From Dioscorea cayenensis subsp. rotundata (lineage: Eukaryota > Streptophyta > Magnoliopsida > Dioscoreales > Dioscoreaceae), in NCBI RefSeq assembly GCF_009730915.1, contig NC_052474.1:4189501-4253500 (forward strand): DNA of 64,000 nucleotides. Direction: 5' to 3'. The number at the start of each line of letters is the position of its first letter. The stretch's first letter is position 1. The notes below the pieces were generated by a model that saw only the letters and a program-made list of their open reading frames with translations, had not been told where the DNA came from and did not search any database. This document shows, piece after piece, positions 23,146-34,068 of this stretch. A program made the translations under genes and the position numbers.

Positions 23146-23817
23146 TCAAGGAGCAGAGGATTGAGCACCAGCCATGCCATTGATGAGTGCCAAGGCATTG
23201 CTTGTAAGCTGAGCCACCTTCACAACCTGGCTTCTCACCTTATTCTCAGTACCTTCATCCTTGATTTCATTGTTTGTGAATCCATTCATGCAGGTGTTCT
23301 CATCTGTCAATGCAGCACTCACCCATGTTTGTATGTCATTCATGTGAAGCTTCACATTCTTACCTGTCAGCTCTCCCATGGCTTGCAGAGACTGTTTGAG
23401 CTCTTCCACAGAGTCTTGCAAGGTCTCCATGCAGTCACTCATGGCTTCTTTCTCTCTAAAACTCATTCCTTGGCCTTTCGACATTGATCTAATCATTGTT
23501 GATGTGATTCTGCTGTTATCTAGGCTAACAGAGAGTGCGGCTTCGGCCAGTTGTTTGGGGCTCGTTTGGATTGTGGGTGCATATGTGGAGAGTGAGCTGA
23601 AACAGAGTGTTGGGTACTCTGTTTTTATGCATGAATTGCGGATAAACTCCACGCTGGTACTTGTAGGCATCCCACTTTTTGGGATTCTTGCTGCATTGCA
23701 AGTGTTAGAATTAAGAACAAAGATGAGAAGAACTGCAAGAACATTGCAAGTGAACATTCCACTGCTGATCATCTTGCTTGCCAGTTTCTTCAAGAACTCT
23801 TGTTTGCGATGCGCCAT
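23146..23817 (-). CDS. PMEI/invertase inhibitor-like protein, copy 3
   Basis: The intact frame of 223 codons is colinear with copy 4 (19 amino-acid differences by my count). It has a signal peptide, cysteines at 63, 72, 129 and 176 (spacings 9 and 47, as expected for PF04043) and the conserved helix VAQLTSNALALING. Start choice is open: the MASKM start used by its sisters has changed to LASKM (CTG). Translation must therefore begin either at MAHRK (23817), which lies about where transcription should start, or at the following ATG (23772, MISSGMF), which still leaves a good signal peptide. A secreted inhibitor of cell-wall pectin methylesterase or invertase is inferred from the family. Confidence 0.88.
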   Translation of the reverse strand: MAHRKQEFLKKLASKMISSGMFTCNVLAVLLIFVLNSNTCNAARIPKSGMPTSTSVEFIRNSCIKTEYPTLCFSSLSTYAPTIQTSPKQLAEAALSVSLDNSRITSTMIRSMSKGQGMSFREKEAMSDCMETLQDSVEELKQSLQAMGELTGKNVKLHMNDIQTWVSAALTDENTCMNGFTNNEIKDEGTENKVRSQVVKVAQLTSNALALINGMAGAQSSAP

Positions 23818-23834
23818 ATGGAAGAAGAGAGACT

Positions 23835-23844
23835 CCTATTTATA
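23835..23844 (-). promoter_or_regulatory. TATA box of PMEI copy 3
   Basis: TATAAATAGG on minus, 27 bases upstream of the ATG at 23817. Confidence 0.75.
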
Positions 23845-25899
23845 GACTCTTTCCCGAGAATCTACTTAGTTATTAGGGGAGAACTTATAGGGATTAACTG
23901 AGACTCTATTTACATTGATGCATCATACATAAGCATCAATATGAATTAAGTGAGAACTTGTAGTCACAAATAAATGTGCTGGAAATGCACTGTTCTAAAT
24001 AATTATTGGAAGTGTGGTCAACTTAGGCATGCTAATCTCTGCTTCATGATGCTCTTTGAATTAATTTAATCTGAATTGCGTGTGCTGAATATCCTTGCAA
24101 GTTGTAATGGATTGTGACTAAAATTGGATTATTCTGAACCATGTTCACTGCATGATCACAGTGTCTGTTTAAATGTTTCAAATGGCCTGATCCATTATGC
24201 CAACTTGCCTCATGGACTGAGAGCTGCCTCTCACTCACCATCTGCCACTTCATTTCCATACATAATGGACTATCATAAGATAGGGATAAAAAACAAGTTG
24301 ATTAAAAATATCTTAAGACAAACTAAGCACAAATGTTTCCAGTTAAATAAATTCCTTCATTGTTTTTATGCTGATCAGTCCAATGCAATTGCTTGATTCT
24401 ACTTACTGTTGGAGTAAGAAGGAAGAATGAAAAAAAGAAAAGACAGCATTCGAACAAGTTGATCTTGCAATTATGGTGCTGCTTTCTGGTCCTTCAAAGG
24501 CATGCTGCAACAGACACGCAGTTATGTCGGCATAGAACGTTGTGTTTTATGATAATTCCGTTGGTTTGAATCAAGCTTTGCTTAATTTAACATTAGAAAA
24601 ATATGGAAAATATGGCCATTCAAAATCTAGATTTAAATACCTTTCCAATTATTATGGCTATCTTCCATTCTAAAGTCTCTTTCTCAATGTGAGGTGTACA
24701 CACTATAAGCATATCTTCTTTTTCCACATTGCCGTGATTTTATTTTTTTATTTTTTTATTTTTTTATTTTATTTTATTTTTTTTTTATGTGGGAAGAATT
24801 TGATTGAATACAAACTTCGGTAAGTACGTGAACTCTTGATATTATGCATGGTGGCTTTGCTATCTTAAATACTTGTCTGCAGTTCTGCAGTTTGTTCATA
24901 AATAACTGCATTTTTATCAATAGCTGTTTGTTAGAAGGTCACAAAGATGTTATTAGATTGATAAACATCGGCCATAACCAAACCATAACTACTTAATTAG
25001 CATCTCAATTATGCTACCATTATTATCAAATCTAATTCGGCTTACAAGATGAGCATTTTGTGGGATATAGATCTCAATAAATCCAACAAAACTTAATTCT
25101 TGTTGGTCTTTGGTTCATGTCATACCTTGTTAAATGTTTATTAAAGAGAAATTAATTAATTTCCCAACCAATTGATTGACCCTTCTATCAGTTTTTCATA
25201 TTTTCTTATCAGATTATTTCTGAAAATATCAATGATCTTGGCATTGCTAATTCATCTTTGTACCTTTGAACCTTGGCATATGCGCTAGCTATGAACTCTC
25301 TGCTATTTTTACTCTGATGTCACTTGCAAAGGCTCATTACATCTGAATGTTAAATGTTGTACTACTTTATAATCTATCCAAGAAGTAAAAACGTTAACTG
25401 ACAGCTTATTGTTCTTCCTTGTTAATTGCACACTCTTAATTACCTATAGAACATTCACAAAGGAATAAAAATATATACTCTTTCTTTGAAAAAGGGAATT
25501 AACCACTTTCTATTAAGTGAGAAAATAGTACAAGAATTAAAAAAAAAAAATCTGTATAACATGGTATATGACGATGTATGCAAGAAATTGTAAATTTTCA
25601 CGCATCTCATAAAAGACCTCACCGTTTTGTTCTATAAAATGTCTCCAATATTCAAGTTCAAGTCATAAGTATAAGCATATGATTCTTCTCTACTTTGTGT
25701 GATATGCAAAAAATTTACCTTTTTACATATTTTTATGTTGGAACAATTAGAATTTTGGATGAATCGTATGAGCACTTTACAAAGAAGAACATATAAGATA
25801 CACACTTTGGATTCTAGGCGTGAAATATTTTTTTTAAAAAAGAATTAGTCCCTTATAATTGTTTGGATCGAGAGCAAGAATAAGCAGCCAGCACACCTG

Positions 25900-26327
25900 A
25901 GATAGATGTGAATTTTTGGAATTGACACTCGAATCTCACACAATTGTATCACAACTTAATCATACACTGATAACAGAATGAATGAGAAAGAAGTCTGATG
26001 TATTTCACACTCAATAATTCACTGCTTTTCATTTGATTAAGCATCAGGCATTTATACAAACACCTAGCAGACCAACTATCATGGTCGCACAGTACATAGC
26101 TAGAGAACATTCAAATTAACCAAACATTACAAACAAACACAATTACATATAAGTTTAAGCATCCCTAGATGCAATACAAACAAATGCATTCAGTTTGGTT
26201 GAGTCCTGATGATGCGCATCAAAGCCTGGAATCCAGGAGAAGAGACGCGCACCAAAGCCTGGAATGCTGGAGAAGAGCTGGAGCTGCAGTGGTGTGTTCA
26301 TTGGGATCTGATCAACAATCTCCAACA
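25900..26327 (-). mobile_element. Possible LTR-like segment (fossil) in unit C
   Basis: Within the ~1 kb block special to unit C, the minus strand has TGTTGGAGATTG from 26327, a TATA box (TATAAATGCC, 26047-26056) and a run that resembles a plant LTR. I could not identify the other end or a target duplication. It looks broken and old. Confidence 0.35.
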
Positions 26328-26789
26328 ATAATGTGTGCCAAAGGTGCATACTAAAGACTTTGGATACAAAGAATCCCTTTAGAATGTTGCACATAACAAA
26401 GTAAGCTGTGGATGAAGAAAAAATGTTTTGTTGTTCCACTTGAAGAGAAGAGAAATTTTCAAATGTTATGTTCTCATTCAACACTAAAGAGTCCTACTTA
26501 TACTATATTAAAATTTTAAAGATTGTAACTTCTTAAAACATGAAAAGTTATATTATAACTACTACAACTCCTTTTATTACACCAAGAGATATAATCTAAT
26601 TTGCCTAACTTCCTTTTTACATAAAGAGATGTCTTCTAAAAACTATAATTACCATAAAATATGAAAATATGTCATTTTTAAAAATATGAACATATGTCAT
26701 TTTTAAAAATATTTTCAATATTTAAAAATATTAAAACATTTTAAAACCTACTGTGAAGTTCATTTTAGATTGATTATCACATGTTTATC

Positions 26790-26945
26790 TTTAAAAAAAC
26801 AGAATAAATCATAATTTTATTAAAAAATATATAATGACAAGGTCACATGGGTAGTAAAATGAAACATCAAACCGGAAAGAAAACACAGGTCCATTGAAAA
26901 CAATTAAAAAACACACACACACACAACGAAGACACACGAGCTACA
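26790..26945 (-). mobile_element. LINE 3' end
   Basis: AAATCATAATTTTATTAAAA, then ACAAGGTCACATGGG and GGTCCATTGAAAACA, closely matches 20890-21075. Minus-strand 3' end of the same LINE family. A short (AC)n run follows at about 26910-26925. Confidence 0.5.
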
Positions 26946-27370
26946 TAGTCCCTTATACTAAGAGTGGATATCCTCCAAAAGAACAAAAAGAAGGAAAAAC
27001 TGCAAGGAATTAGCCGGCAATTGGAACTGGTGTCTGGGAGTTCGGATCACAGTTCTCACCTATAGGTGATCTTGAGAATTGAATGTTTCTCCTCATGGCC
27101 ATGAAAGAACACTCCAACCTGTCTTTTTGTCTTTTGAACTGTTGAGTATCACAGTCTTACCAAAGAACAAACAAAACCCAAAGGAAAAAAAAAATGCACC
27201 ACTGCAGAAAAGATTAAGATAGGCCCCGAGATCAGAGAAACCATCCCTCACACCTATAAAGATTGTTTTTGATAAATCGCAAGACTTCCTGTCACCACTA
27301 TCTCCACAGAGGACAGCTTTTGCTTGTGTGTTTATTCATGGCATTGAACCTGGTTAAAAATAAAAAATAA

Positions 27371-27613
27371 AAAGCCAACAATTTTCGGGTCTATTGGTAC
27401 ACGGGTCACCGATAGAGCTCTCACCGAGTGGTGAGAGTTCGATTCTCGGTTGAGGGCATATTTCTGGGAGTTGTGAATAGTGGTTGGTACGGGTGGTTTG
27501 AGCGCCCACGTGAGCGCGGCCCCGTCCCCACTTGTTCCACCGAGGCTTGTGCACGTCTCTAGGTCTCTAGTGGGTTCGCCCCGCTCCTCTTTCCCAAAAA
27601 AAAAAAAATAATA
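27371..27613 (+). mobile_element. tRNA-derived SINE, copy 1
   Basis: GGGTCTATTGGTACACGGGT (A-box region) and GAGAGTTCGATTCTCGG (B box) mark a pol III promoter of tRNA type. The body reads GTGAATAGTGGTTGGTACGG, GCGCCCACGTGAGCGCGG and ACTTGTTCCACCGAGGCTTG, followed by an A-rich tail (27595-27613). It interrupts a sentence that is continuous in unit D. Related to the SINE at 37215-37405. Confidence 0.82.
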
Positions 27614-28508
27614 ATAAATAATAAAAAATAAAGATAGTCAATATTCATGAAAAGTTTATAATAGTAGCTTTCCTTGTGATCCGAATATCTTCGCTTATGT
27701 TGAAACCAAATATTCTAAAATTATAAACATAGAAATGCTTGTTCTGAGAGGATCTGAACTAGCAGCTGAGCTGGTTCACTTGTATATATGTTTCACTCTT
27801 AGTCACTGAAATGAGATGATAGATTTTTGGTAGAGCTTCAGACTTAATCAAACTTGCATTTGATAATACTCCCTTAACATAAAACTGAATACAAAGACAT
27901 TGATTTTAAAGTCACATAACAACATGGCAGCAGACAAACTAACTTAACTAAGAGATAACGACAAAACTTTACTTATCCAGTCAGTCCCAACACCAGCATC
28001 CACATTTCCAATGAATCAGCTCACATTTAAGAAATGTTGACTGAGCTGTTAGTGGAGTCAACTGTTTAAGCTATGATCAACCTATTCCTCAACATTTTCT
28101 CCTGTACAAAGAAAGAACGCTGTTGTGAATATGTTGAGGACTATCATAAGATAGGGATCAAAAACAAGTTGATTAAGCATCCCAGACCCACAATAAGAAG
28201 CTCTGAAAGAAGTAATTGCATAAGATTCTGTTATTGAACAAGAGGAAAATGTCTCACTTATTCGACTTTCATTGATTAAAAAGCCATTCAGTTTTACATG
28301 CATACATCTCAAAGCAGTGTGGATCCAAAAACAAGCATTCAACACCAAAATTCAGTTAAAATTATGCATATATTGATTCTTTTACACAGACAAATAAAAC
28401 AAACAGTAATAACACAAACTTATCTCCTCACTGAACCAAACATTTAAGTCACAAATTTCTTCACTCATACAACAGTTTGAAACCAGAGAGATAGAGAGTA
28501 ACAGAGGA

Positions 28509-29147
28509 TCAAGGAGCAGAGGATTGAGCACCAGCCATGCCATTGATGAGTGCCAAGGCATTGCTTGTAAGCTGAGCCACCTTCACAACCTGGCTTCTCA
28601 CCTTATTCTCAGCACCTTCATCTTTGATTTCATTGTTTGTGAATCCATTCATGCAGGTGTTCTCATCTGTCAATGCCGCACTCACCCATGTTTGTATGTC
28701 ATTCATGTGAAGCTTCACATCCTTACCTCTCAGCTCACCCATGGCCTGCAGAGACTGTTTGAGCTCTTCCACAGAGTCTTCCAAGGTCTCCATGCAGTCA
28801 CTCATGGCTTCTTTCTCTCTAGAACTCGTTCCCCGGCCCTTCGACATTGATCTAATCATTGCTGAAGTGCTTCTTGTGTTGTCTAGGCTGACAGAGAGGG
28901 CCGCTTCGGCCAGTTGTTTGGGACTCGTTTGGATTGTGGGTGCATAAGCAGAGAGCGAGCTGAAACAGAGTGTTGGGTAGTCTGTTTTTGTGCATGAATT
29001 GCGGATAAACTCCACGCTGGTACTTGTAGACATCCCACTTTTTGGGAGTCTTGCTGCATTGCAAGTGTTAGAATTAAAAACAAAGAGGAGAAGAACAGCA
29101 AGAACATTGCAAGTGAACATTCCACTGCTGATCATCTTGCTTGCCAT
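28509..29147 (-). CDS. PMEI/invertase inhibitor-like protein, copy 4
   Basis: Single-exon gene, 212 residues from MASKM (29147); an in-frame ATG at 29180 would give 223. Signal peptide MASKMISSGMFTCNVLAVLL to about NTCNAARL. The four family cysteines fall in NSCTKTDYPTLCF, SDCMETL and ENTCMNGF; the last helix is VAQLTSNALALING. The family binds pectin methylesterase or invertase outside the cell and lowers its activity. The TATA box (29198-29207) lies 27 bases before the longer start, so transcripts probably begin at about 29175 and favour MASKM. This is the best-preserved member of the B/C/D group and a good reference for the array. Confidence 0.93.
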   Translation of the reverse strand: MASKMISSGMFTCNVLAVLLLFVFNSNTCNAARLPKSGMSTSTSVEFIRNSCTKTDYPTLCFSSLSAYAPTIQTSPKQLAEAALSVSLDNTRSTSAMIRSMSKGRGTSSREKEAMSDCMETLEDSVEELKQSLQAMGELRGKDVKLHMNDIQTWVSAALTDENTCMNGFTNNEIKDEGAENKVRSQVVKVAQLTSNALALINGMAGAQSSAP

Positions 29148-29197
29148 TTTCTTCAAGAACTCTTGTTTGCGATGCACCATATGGAAGATGAGAGGCT

Positions 29198-29207
29198 CCT
29201 ATTTATA
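29198..29207 (-). promoter_or_regulatory. TATA box of PMEI copy 4
   Basis: TATAAATAGG on minus, followed by the shared leader with CCATATGG. Confidence 0.75.
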
Positions 29208-29214
29208 GACTCTT

Positions 29215-30720
29215 TTCCAAGAATCTATACTATGGAATTAAGGGTGAACTTATAGGAATTAACTGAGACTCCTATTTACATTGATACATATGCATCTACT
29301 GTTGATTAAAAATATCTTAAGCCAAATTAAGCACAAATGTTCCCAGTTAAACAGAATTCTTTCATTTTTTAATGCTGATAAGTCCAATGCAATTGCTTGA
29401 TTCTACTTATAACTAAATGCTGACAGAGTAAGAAGGAAAACTGAAAAAAGAAAATACAGCATTAGAACAAGTTGATCTTGCAGTTGTAATGCTGCTTTCT
29501 GGTCCTTCAAAGGCATGCTGCAGGTGACAAGCAGTTATGTCAGCATAGAACGTGGCATTTTATGATAATTCCGTTGGTCTGAATCAAGCTTTCCTTAATT
29601 TAACGTTAGAGAAATACGCAAAATATTGCCATTCAAAATCTAGAGTTTAAATACCTTTCTAAATCTTTTGGCTACCTTCCATGCTAAAGTCTCTATCTCA
29701 ATGTGAGGTGTACACACTATAAGCATTGGATTGAATGCGAACTACCGTAAATACATGAACTCTTGATATTATGCATGGTGGCTTTTCTATCTTAAATACT
29801 TGTCTGCAGTTCTGCAGATTGTTCATAAATAACTGCATTTTTATCAACTGTTGTTTGTTAGAAGGTCACAGACTCACAATGACATTATTAGATTAATAAA
29901 CATCAGCTATAACCAAACCATAAATACTTAATTAATCTGCTGAGATAGATATTAGCATCTCAATTATGCCACCATTACCATCAAATCTAATTCAGCTTAC
30001 AAGATGAGCATTTTGTGGGATATAGATCTCAATAAACCCAACAAAATTTAATTCTAGTTGGTGTTTGGTTCATGCCATATCTTGTTAAATGTTTATTATA
30101 GAGAAATTAATTAATTTCCCAACCAATTGATTGACACTTTTATCAGTTTTTCATATTTTCTTATCAGATTATTTCTGAAAATATCAATGATCTTGGCATT
30201 GCTAATTCATCTATGTACCTTTGAACCTTGGCATATAGTTATATACTCTCTGCTATTCTTACTCTGCTGTCGCATGCAAAGACTCATTGTATGTGAATGT
30301 TTAATGCTATGCTAACTTGTAATCTATCCAAGAAGTAAAAACCTTAACTGACTGCTTATTATTCTTCCTTGTTAATTGCATACTCTTAATTACCTACAGA
30401 ACATTCATAGATAATATATATATATATATATACACTCTTTCTTTAAAAATGGGAATAAACCACATTCTATTAAGCGAGAAAATAGTACAAGAATAAAAAA
30501 AAAGGAAAAAAAAACCAAATAACATGGCATATAACAATGTATACAAGAAACTGTCTGTTTTCACTCATCTCGTAAAAGACCTCATCATTTTGGTCTATAG
30601 AAGATGTCTCCAATATTCTAGTTCAGAATTAGATTTATATTGAGTATGACATGATCCTACAAAAGAATAAACAAAAAAAAGAAAAAAAATAAGGGAAAAG
30701 AAAAAGCCCACTACTGCAGA
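29215..30720. other. Upstream flank of PMEI copy 4
   Basis: Homologous to 18690-20870 and 24090-25690; no gene seen. Conserved words include AATTAATTAATTTCCCAACC (~30105) and ACCAAACCATAAATACTTAA. Confidence 0.6.
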
Positions 30721-30733
30721 AAAGATAAAGATA

Positions 30734-30891
30734 GTCTCGTTCATCCTCAGGTGGTCTGTTTTGTTAGCCCTTATATCACTTCTTGTGGTGTGAGTGGTGT
30801 TGTTGTATCTGGGTTTGTCTCTGTATTGTTTCTTTTTGTTTAATTGAAATGGGTTATCCACCTTTTCAAAAAATAAAAATAAAAATAAAAA
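30734..30891 (+). mobile_element. Short LINE 3' end with target duplication
   Basis: Direct repeat ATAAAGATA at 30725-30733 and 30892-30900. The insert ends TTGAAATGGGTTATCCACCT and an A-rich tail, the terminal motif of the local LINE family. Only 158 bp was copied. Confidence 0.7.
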
Positions 30892-31012
30892 ATAAAGATA
30901 AGCCCCTTGATTAGAGAAATCATCACTCCTATAAAGCTTGTCCTTGATAAATTGCAAGACTTTGGTAACCATTGTCTCTATAGAGGATAACTGTTGCTTT
31001 TGCGTTCATACA

Positions 31013-31117
31013 ATTTTTTTTTTGGTTCTTGAAGAATAGGCGATAAACGCCTTAAATTTAAGAGATTGTTAAAAGTACAAATAAATACAGAGGAGCACCA
31101 GTTAAGCGCCAGTTTGT
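31013..31117 (-). mobile_element. Short LINE end with stem-loop and target duplication
   Basis: Direct repeat GTTCATACA at 31004-31012 and 31118-31126. T-run on the left (minus-strand poly-A tail), then a small hairpin AGGCGATAAACGCCT. Unit C lacks this block. Confidence 0.65.
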
Positions 31118-31657
31118 GTTCATACACTTCATTGAACCAGGGAGAAAAATATATATAGTCAATATCAATGAAGAGTGTATAATGGTAGCATTCCTTGTGA
31201 TCTGAATATCTTAGCTTATGTTGAAACCAAATATTCTAAAATTATAAACATAGAAGTCTTTATTCTCCTGTACAAAGAAAGAATGCTGTTGTGAAGAGCA
31301 AGCTGATTTCTTAGCTTTGGAAATTTGTTAAGCATCCCAAAATAAGAAGCTCTGAAAGAAGTATTTGGCTAAGTTTATGTTATTGAACAAGAGGAAAATG
31401 TCTCACTTATTTGACTTTCATTGATTAAAAAGCCATGCAGTTACATGCATACATCTCAAAGCAGTGTGGATCTAAAAACAAACATTCAGCACCAAAATTC
31501 AGCTAAAACTATGCTTGTATTAATTCTTTAACATAGACATATAAGTCACACAGGAATAACACAAACTTATCTCCTCACTGAACCAAACATTTATATCATA
31601 AACTTCTTCACCAGTACAAGTACAACAGCTTGAAACTATAGAGATAGAAATATAGGA

Positions 31658-32296
31658 TCAAGGAGCAGAGGATTGAGCACCAGCCATGCCATTGATGAGT
31701 GCCAAGGCATTGCTTGTAAGCTGAGCCACCTTCACAACCTGGCTTCTCACCTTATTCTCAGCACCTTCATCTTTGATTTCATTGTTTGTGAATCCATTCA
31801 TGCAGGTGTTCTCGTCTGTCAATGCAGAACTCACCCATGTTTGTATGTCGTTCATGTGAAGCTTCACATCCTTACCTTTCAGCTCTCCCATGGCTTTCAG
31901 AGACTGTTTGAGCTCTTCCACAGAGTCTTGCAAGGTATCCATGCAGTCACTCATGGCTTCTTTCTCTCTAGAACTCATTCCTTGGCCTTTCGACATTGAT
32001 TTAATCATTGTTGATGTACTTTTGGTGCTGTCTAGGCTGACAGAGAGTGCGGCCTCAGCCAGTTGTTTGGGACTTGTTTGGATAGTGGGTGCATAAGCAG
32101 AGAGTGAGCTGAAACAGAGTGTTGGGTAGTCTGTTTTTGTGCATGAATTGCGGATAAACTCCACACTGGTGCTTGTAGACATCTCACTTTGTGTGAGTCT
32201 CGCTGCATTGCAAGTGTTAGAATTAAGAACAAAGAGAAGCAGACCTGAAAGAACACAGCAAGTGAGCATGGCATTGGTGATCATCTTGCTTGCCAT
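31658..32296 (-). CDS. PMEI/invertase inhibitor-like protein, copy 5
   Basis: Single exon, 212 residues from MASKM (32296), 223 from the upstream ATG at 32329. The signal peptide (MASKMITNAMLTCCVLSGLL to NTCNAARL) differs most from copies 3 and 4, while the mature part is nearly the same. The cysteine pattern SCTKTDYPTLC / DCMDTL / ENTC is complete. It ends MAGAQSSAP like copies 2-4, so this end sequence is a mark of the local family. TATA box at 32347-32356. Role as for the other copies: likely a secreted pectin methylesterase or invertase inhibitor. Confidence 0.92.
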   Translation of the reverse strand: MASKMITNAMLTCCVLSGLLLFVLNSNTCNAARLTQSEMSTSTSVEFIRNSCTKTDYPTLCFSSLSAYAPTIQTSPKQLAEAALSVSLDSTKSTSTMIKSMSKGQGMSSREKEAMSDCMDTLQDSVEELKQSLKAMGELKGKDVKLHMNDIQTWVSSALTDENTCMNGFTNNEIKDEGAENKVRSQVVKVAQLTSNALALINGMAGAQSSAP

Positions 32297-32346
32297 TCTA
32301 TTCAAAATCTCTTGTTTGTGATAAACCATTTGGAAGAAGAGAGACT

Positions 32347-32356
32347 CCTATTTATA
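32347..32356 (-). promoter_or_regulatory. TATA box of PMEI copy 5
   Basis: TATAAATAGG on minus, 27 bases from the ATG at 32329. Confidence 0.75.
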
Positions 32357-34068
32357 GACTCTTTTTCAAGTATCTACTGAGGAATTTACTGAGTACTCAT
32401 TGGAGGGCTGGTCAATGTTTTTCACTTTTCATTTCAGAGCTTTCATGAGGTGTTTATTAACTTGTCTTGCATACATCAATCTATTTCTGGGTTGATTTTA
32501 CAAGCTGCATTTCTGACTGATTATTGAAAGTGTGTTCAACTTTAGCATGCTAATCTCCCTATTCCCAACATGATGGATAACTTGTGAAGTCACACAAGGA
32601 ATGACAGCAGAATTCTTGAATTCAGTCTTACAATTGACTGTTTGTTTAATTTCTAATTGAGATTCAGATACATCATTCCACTTCATGATGCTCTTAAAAT
32701 TAATTTTACCTATATTGCTTCTATTGAATGTTCTTGCAAGTTGTAATGGATTGTGACCGCAATTGTTTTATGTTACCAAGTTCACTGCATAATCACAACA
32801 TGTTTTAATGTTTCCAAGCCTGAAAGCAGTGTCTCGTCTGTGCCTGCCATTACTGCATCTGCTAGTTCATTATCATACATAGAGAGAGGACTACCTAAAG
32901 AAAGGGATCAAGAACAAGTTGATTAGAAATATCTTTTGTCAAATCAAACACAAATGTTCTCAGTTAAACACAACCCCTTTTGTTTTTCTGCTGATAACTC
33001 TAATGCAACTGCCTGATTCTACTTAATGTTTAGCTTGCATTCTCATTCAAAAAGGAAGGGAAATTAAAAAGAAAAAAAGATAATATTCAAAGTGTAAGAA
33101 CAAGTTGATCTTGTGGTTGTGGTGTCACTTTCTAGTGCCCAAAGGCATGTTACAACAAACACGCAATTTCATCAGCAGAGAACATGCAATGTTATCGATA
33201 ATTCTATTAGTCTTTATCAATCTTTCAAGTGAGAACCATTCAAAAACTAGCTTGCATGCTAGAGTCTCTACGCGCTAGGATTTTTAATCAGAAAAGAATT
33301 GGACAGAACATGAACTAAGATAAATATGTGATTTATTGATATCATGGGTGATGGCTTTTCTTCTTAAATATTGGTCTGCAGTTCTGCATATTGTTCATAA
33401 AATACTGCATTTTGTGTCAATTTTTGTTGAAGTTGTTTGGTAGATGTGACGAAGGCATCATTAAATCAATAAGCAAAACCAAAAGCAAACCACCACACTT
33501 AATTATTCTTCTATTACTTGCAAATATTGTTCATCATTCAAAATGAGCATTCTGTGGACAAGAATCTTAATATATAGATCCAACAAAATCTAATTCTAGT
33601 TATAGAGAAATTAATTAATTTCCCAATTAATTAATTGATTGATCCTAATACTTGTTTTTTTCTTGATCTTTGCACTAGCTATATACACTATTATTCTTTA
33701 CTCTTGGGTGCAGGATCTCCTCTCATTGCCTTCTTCTTCATTGTTCTCCTTGGAATTTTACATAAATTCATGAGATTAAATTATGTTATCAGGGAAAAAA
33801 AACACACACACACACTCAAACTAAAATGTTCAGAAAAGATTCAATTACACACTCAAGTTTCTGAGATTCAAGTTTCCAACTTACTGATATATACTAATAA
33901 GAACATCAATTGAACCACAGCAAAATATTAAACAGCAAATCACAGTTATGATCATTACATAAACTTAATATAGATTTATCTAAATATACACATATGCTGA
34001 TATTTTGATATCACATTCTTCACTACCCACAGTACATCTTAAAACTATAGATGAATAGAGAGAGATAA

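Larger units (their letters stand above)
22640..27350. repeat. PMEI tandem unit C
   Basis: Order: shared 3' flank (GCATCCCAAAATAAGAGGCT, 22822 onward), PMEI copy 3, shared upstream flank, then a tail ending GGCATTGAACCTGG near 27350. It corresponds to unit D (27630-31012) in the same order. An extra block of about 1 kb at 25740-26745 is absent from B and D. Confidence 0.8.
27630..31012. repeat. PMEI tandem unit D
   Basis: Starts AAAGATAGTCAATATTCATG and ends GCGTTCATACA. Contains PMEI copy 4 and the most complete set of shared flanking words. A short LINE end (30734-30891) and a (TA)n run (30412-30432) are its private insertions. Confidence 0.8.
31127..33800. repeat. PMEI tandem unit E
   Basis: Same order of flank, PMEI copy 5 and upstream flank as units C and D but more diverged. 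Shared words continue to about 33660 (AATTAATTAATTTCCCAATT). Confidence 0.75.

Noticed and set aside
23161-23845. Long antisense ORFs repeated in every PMEI copy (for example 108 codons at 23161, 28524 and 31673)
   Set aside because: They mirror the conserved sense frame exactly and vary with it. Codon-position shadows explain them; no independent conservation or promoter is seen.
27420-27465. Functional tRNA gene suggested by the B-box sequence
   Set aside because: No acceptor stem pairing; the body and A-rich tail show it is a SINE.
30595-30972. 125-codon minus ORF
   Set aside because: It crosses a LINE insertion with its own target duplication and A-rich tails; chance frame.
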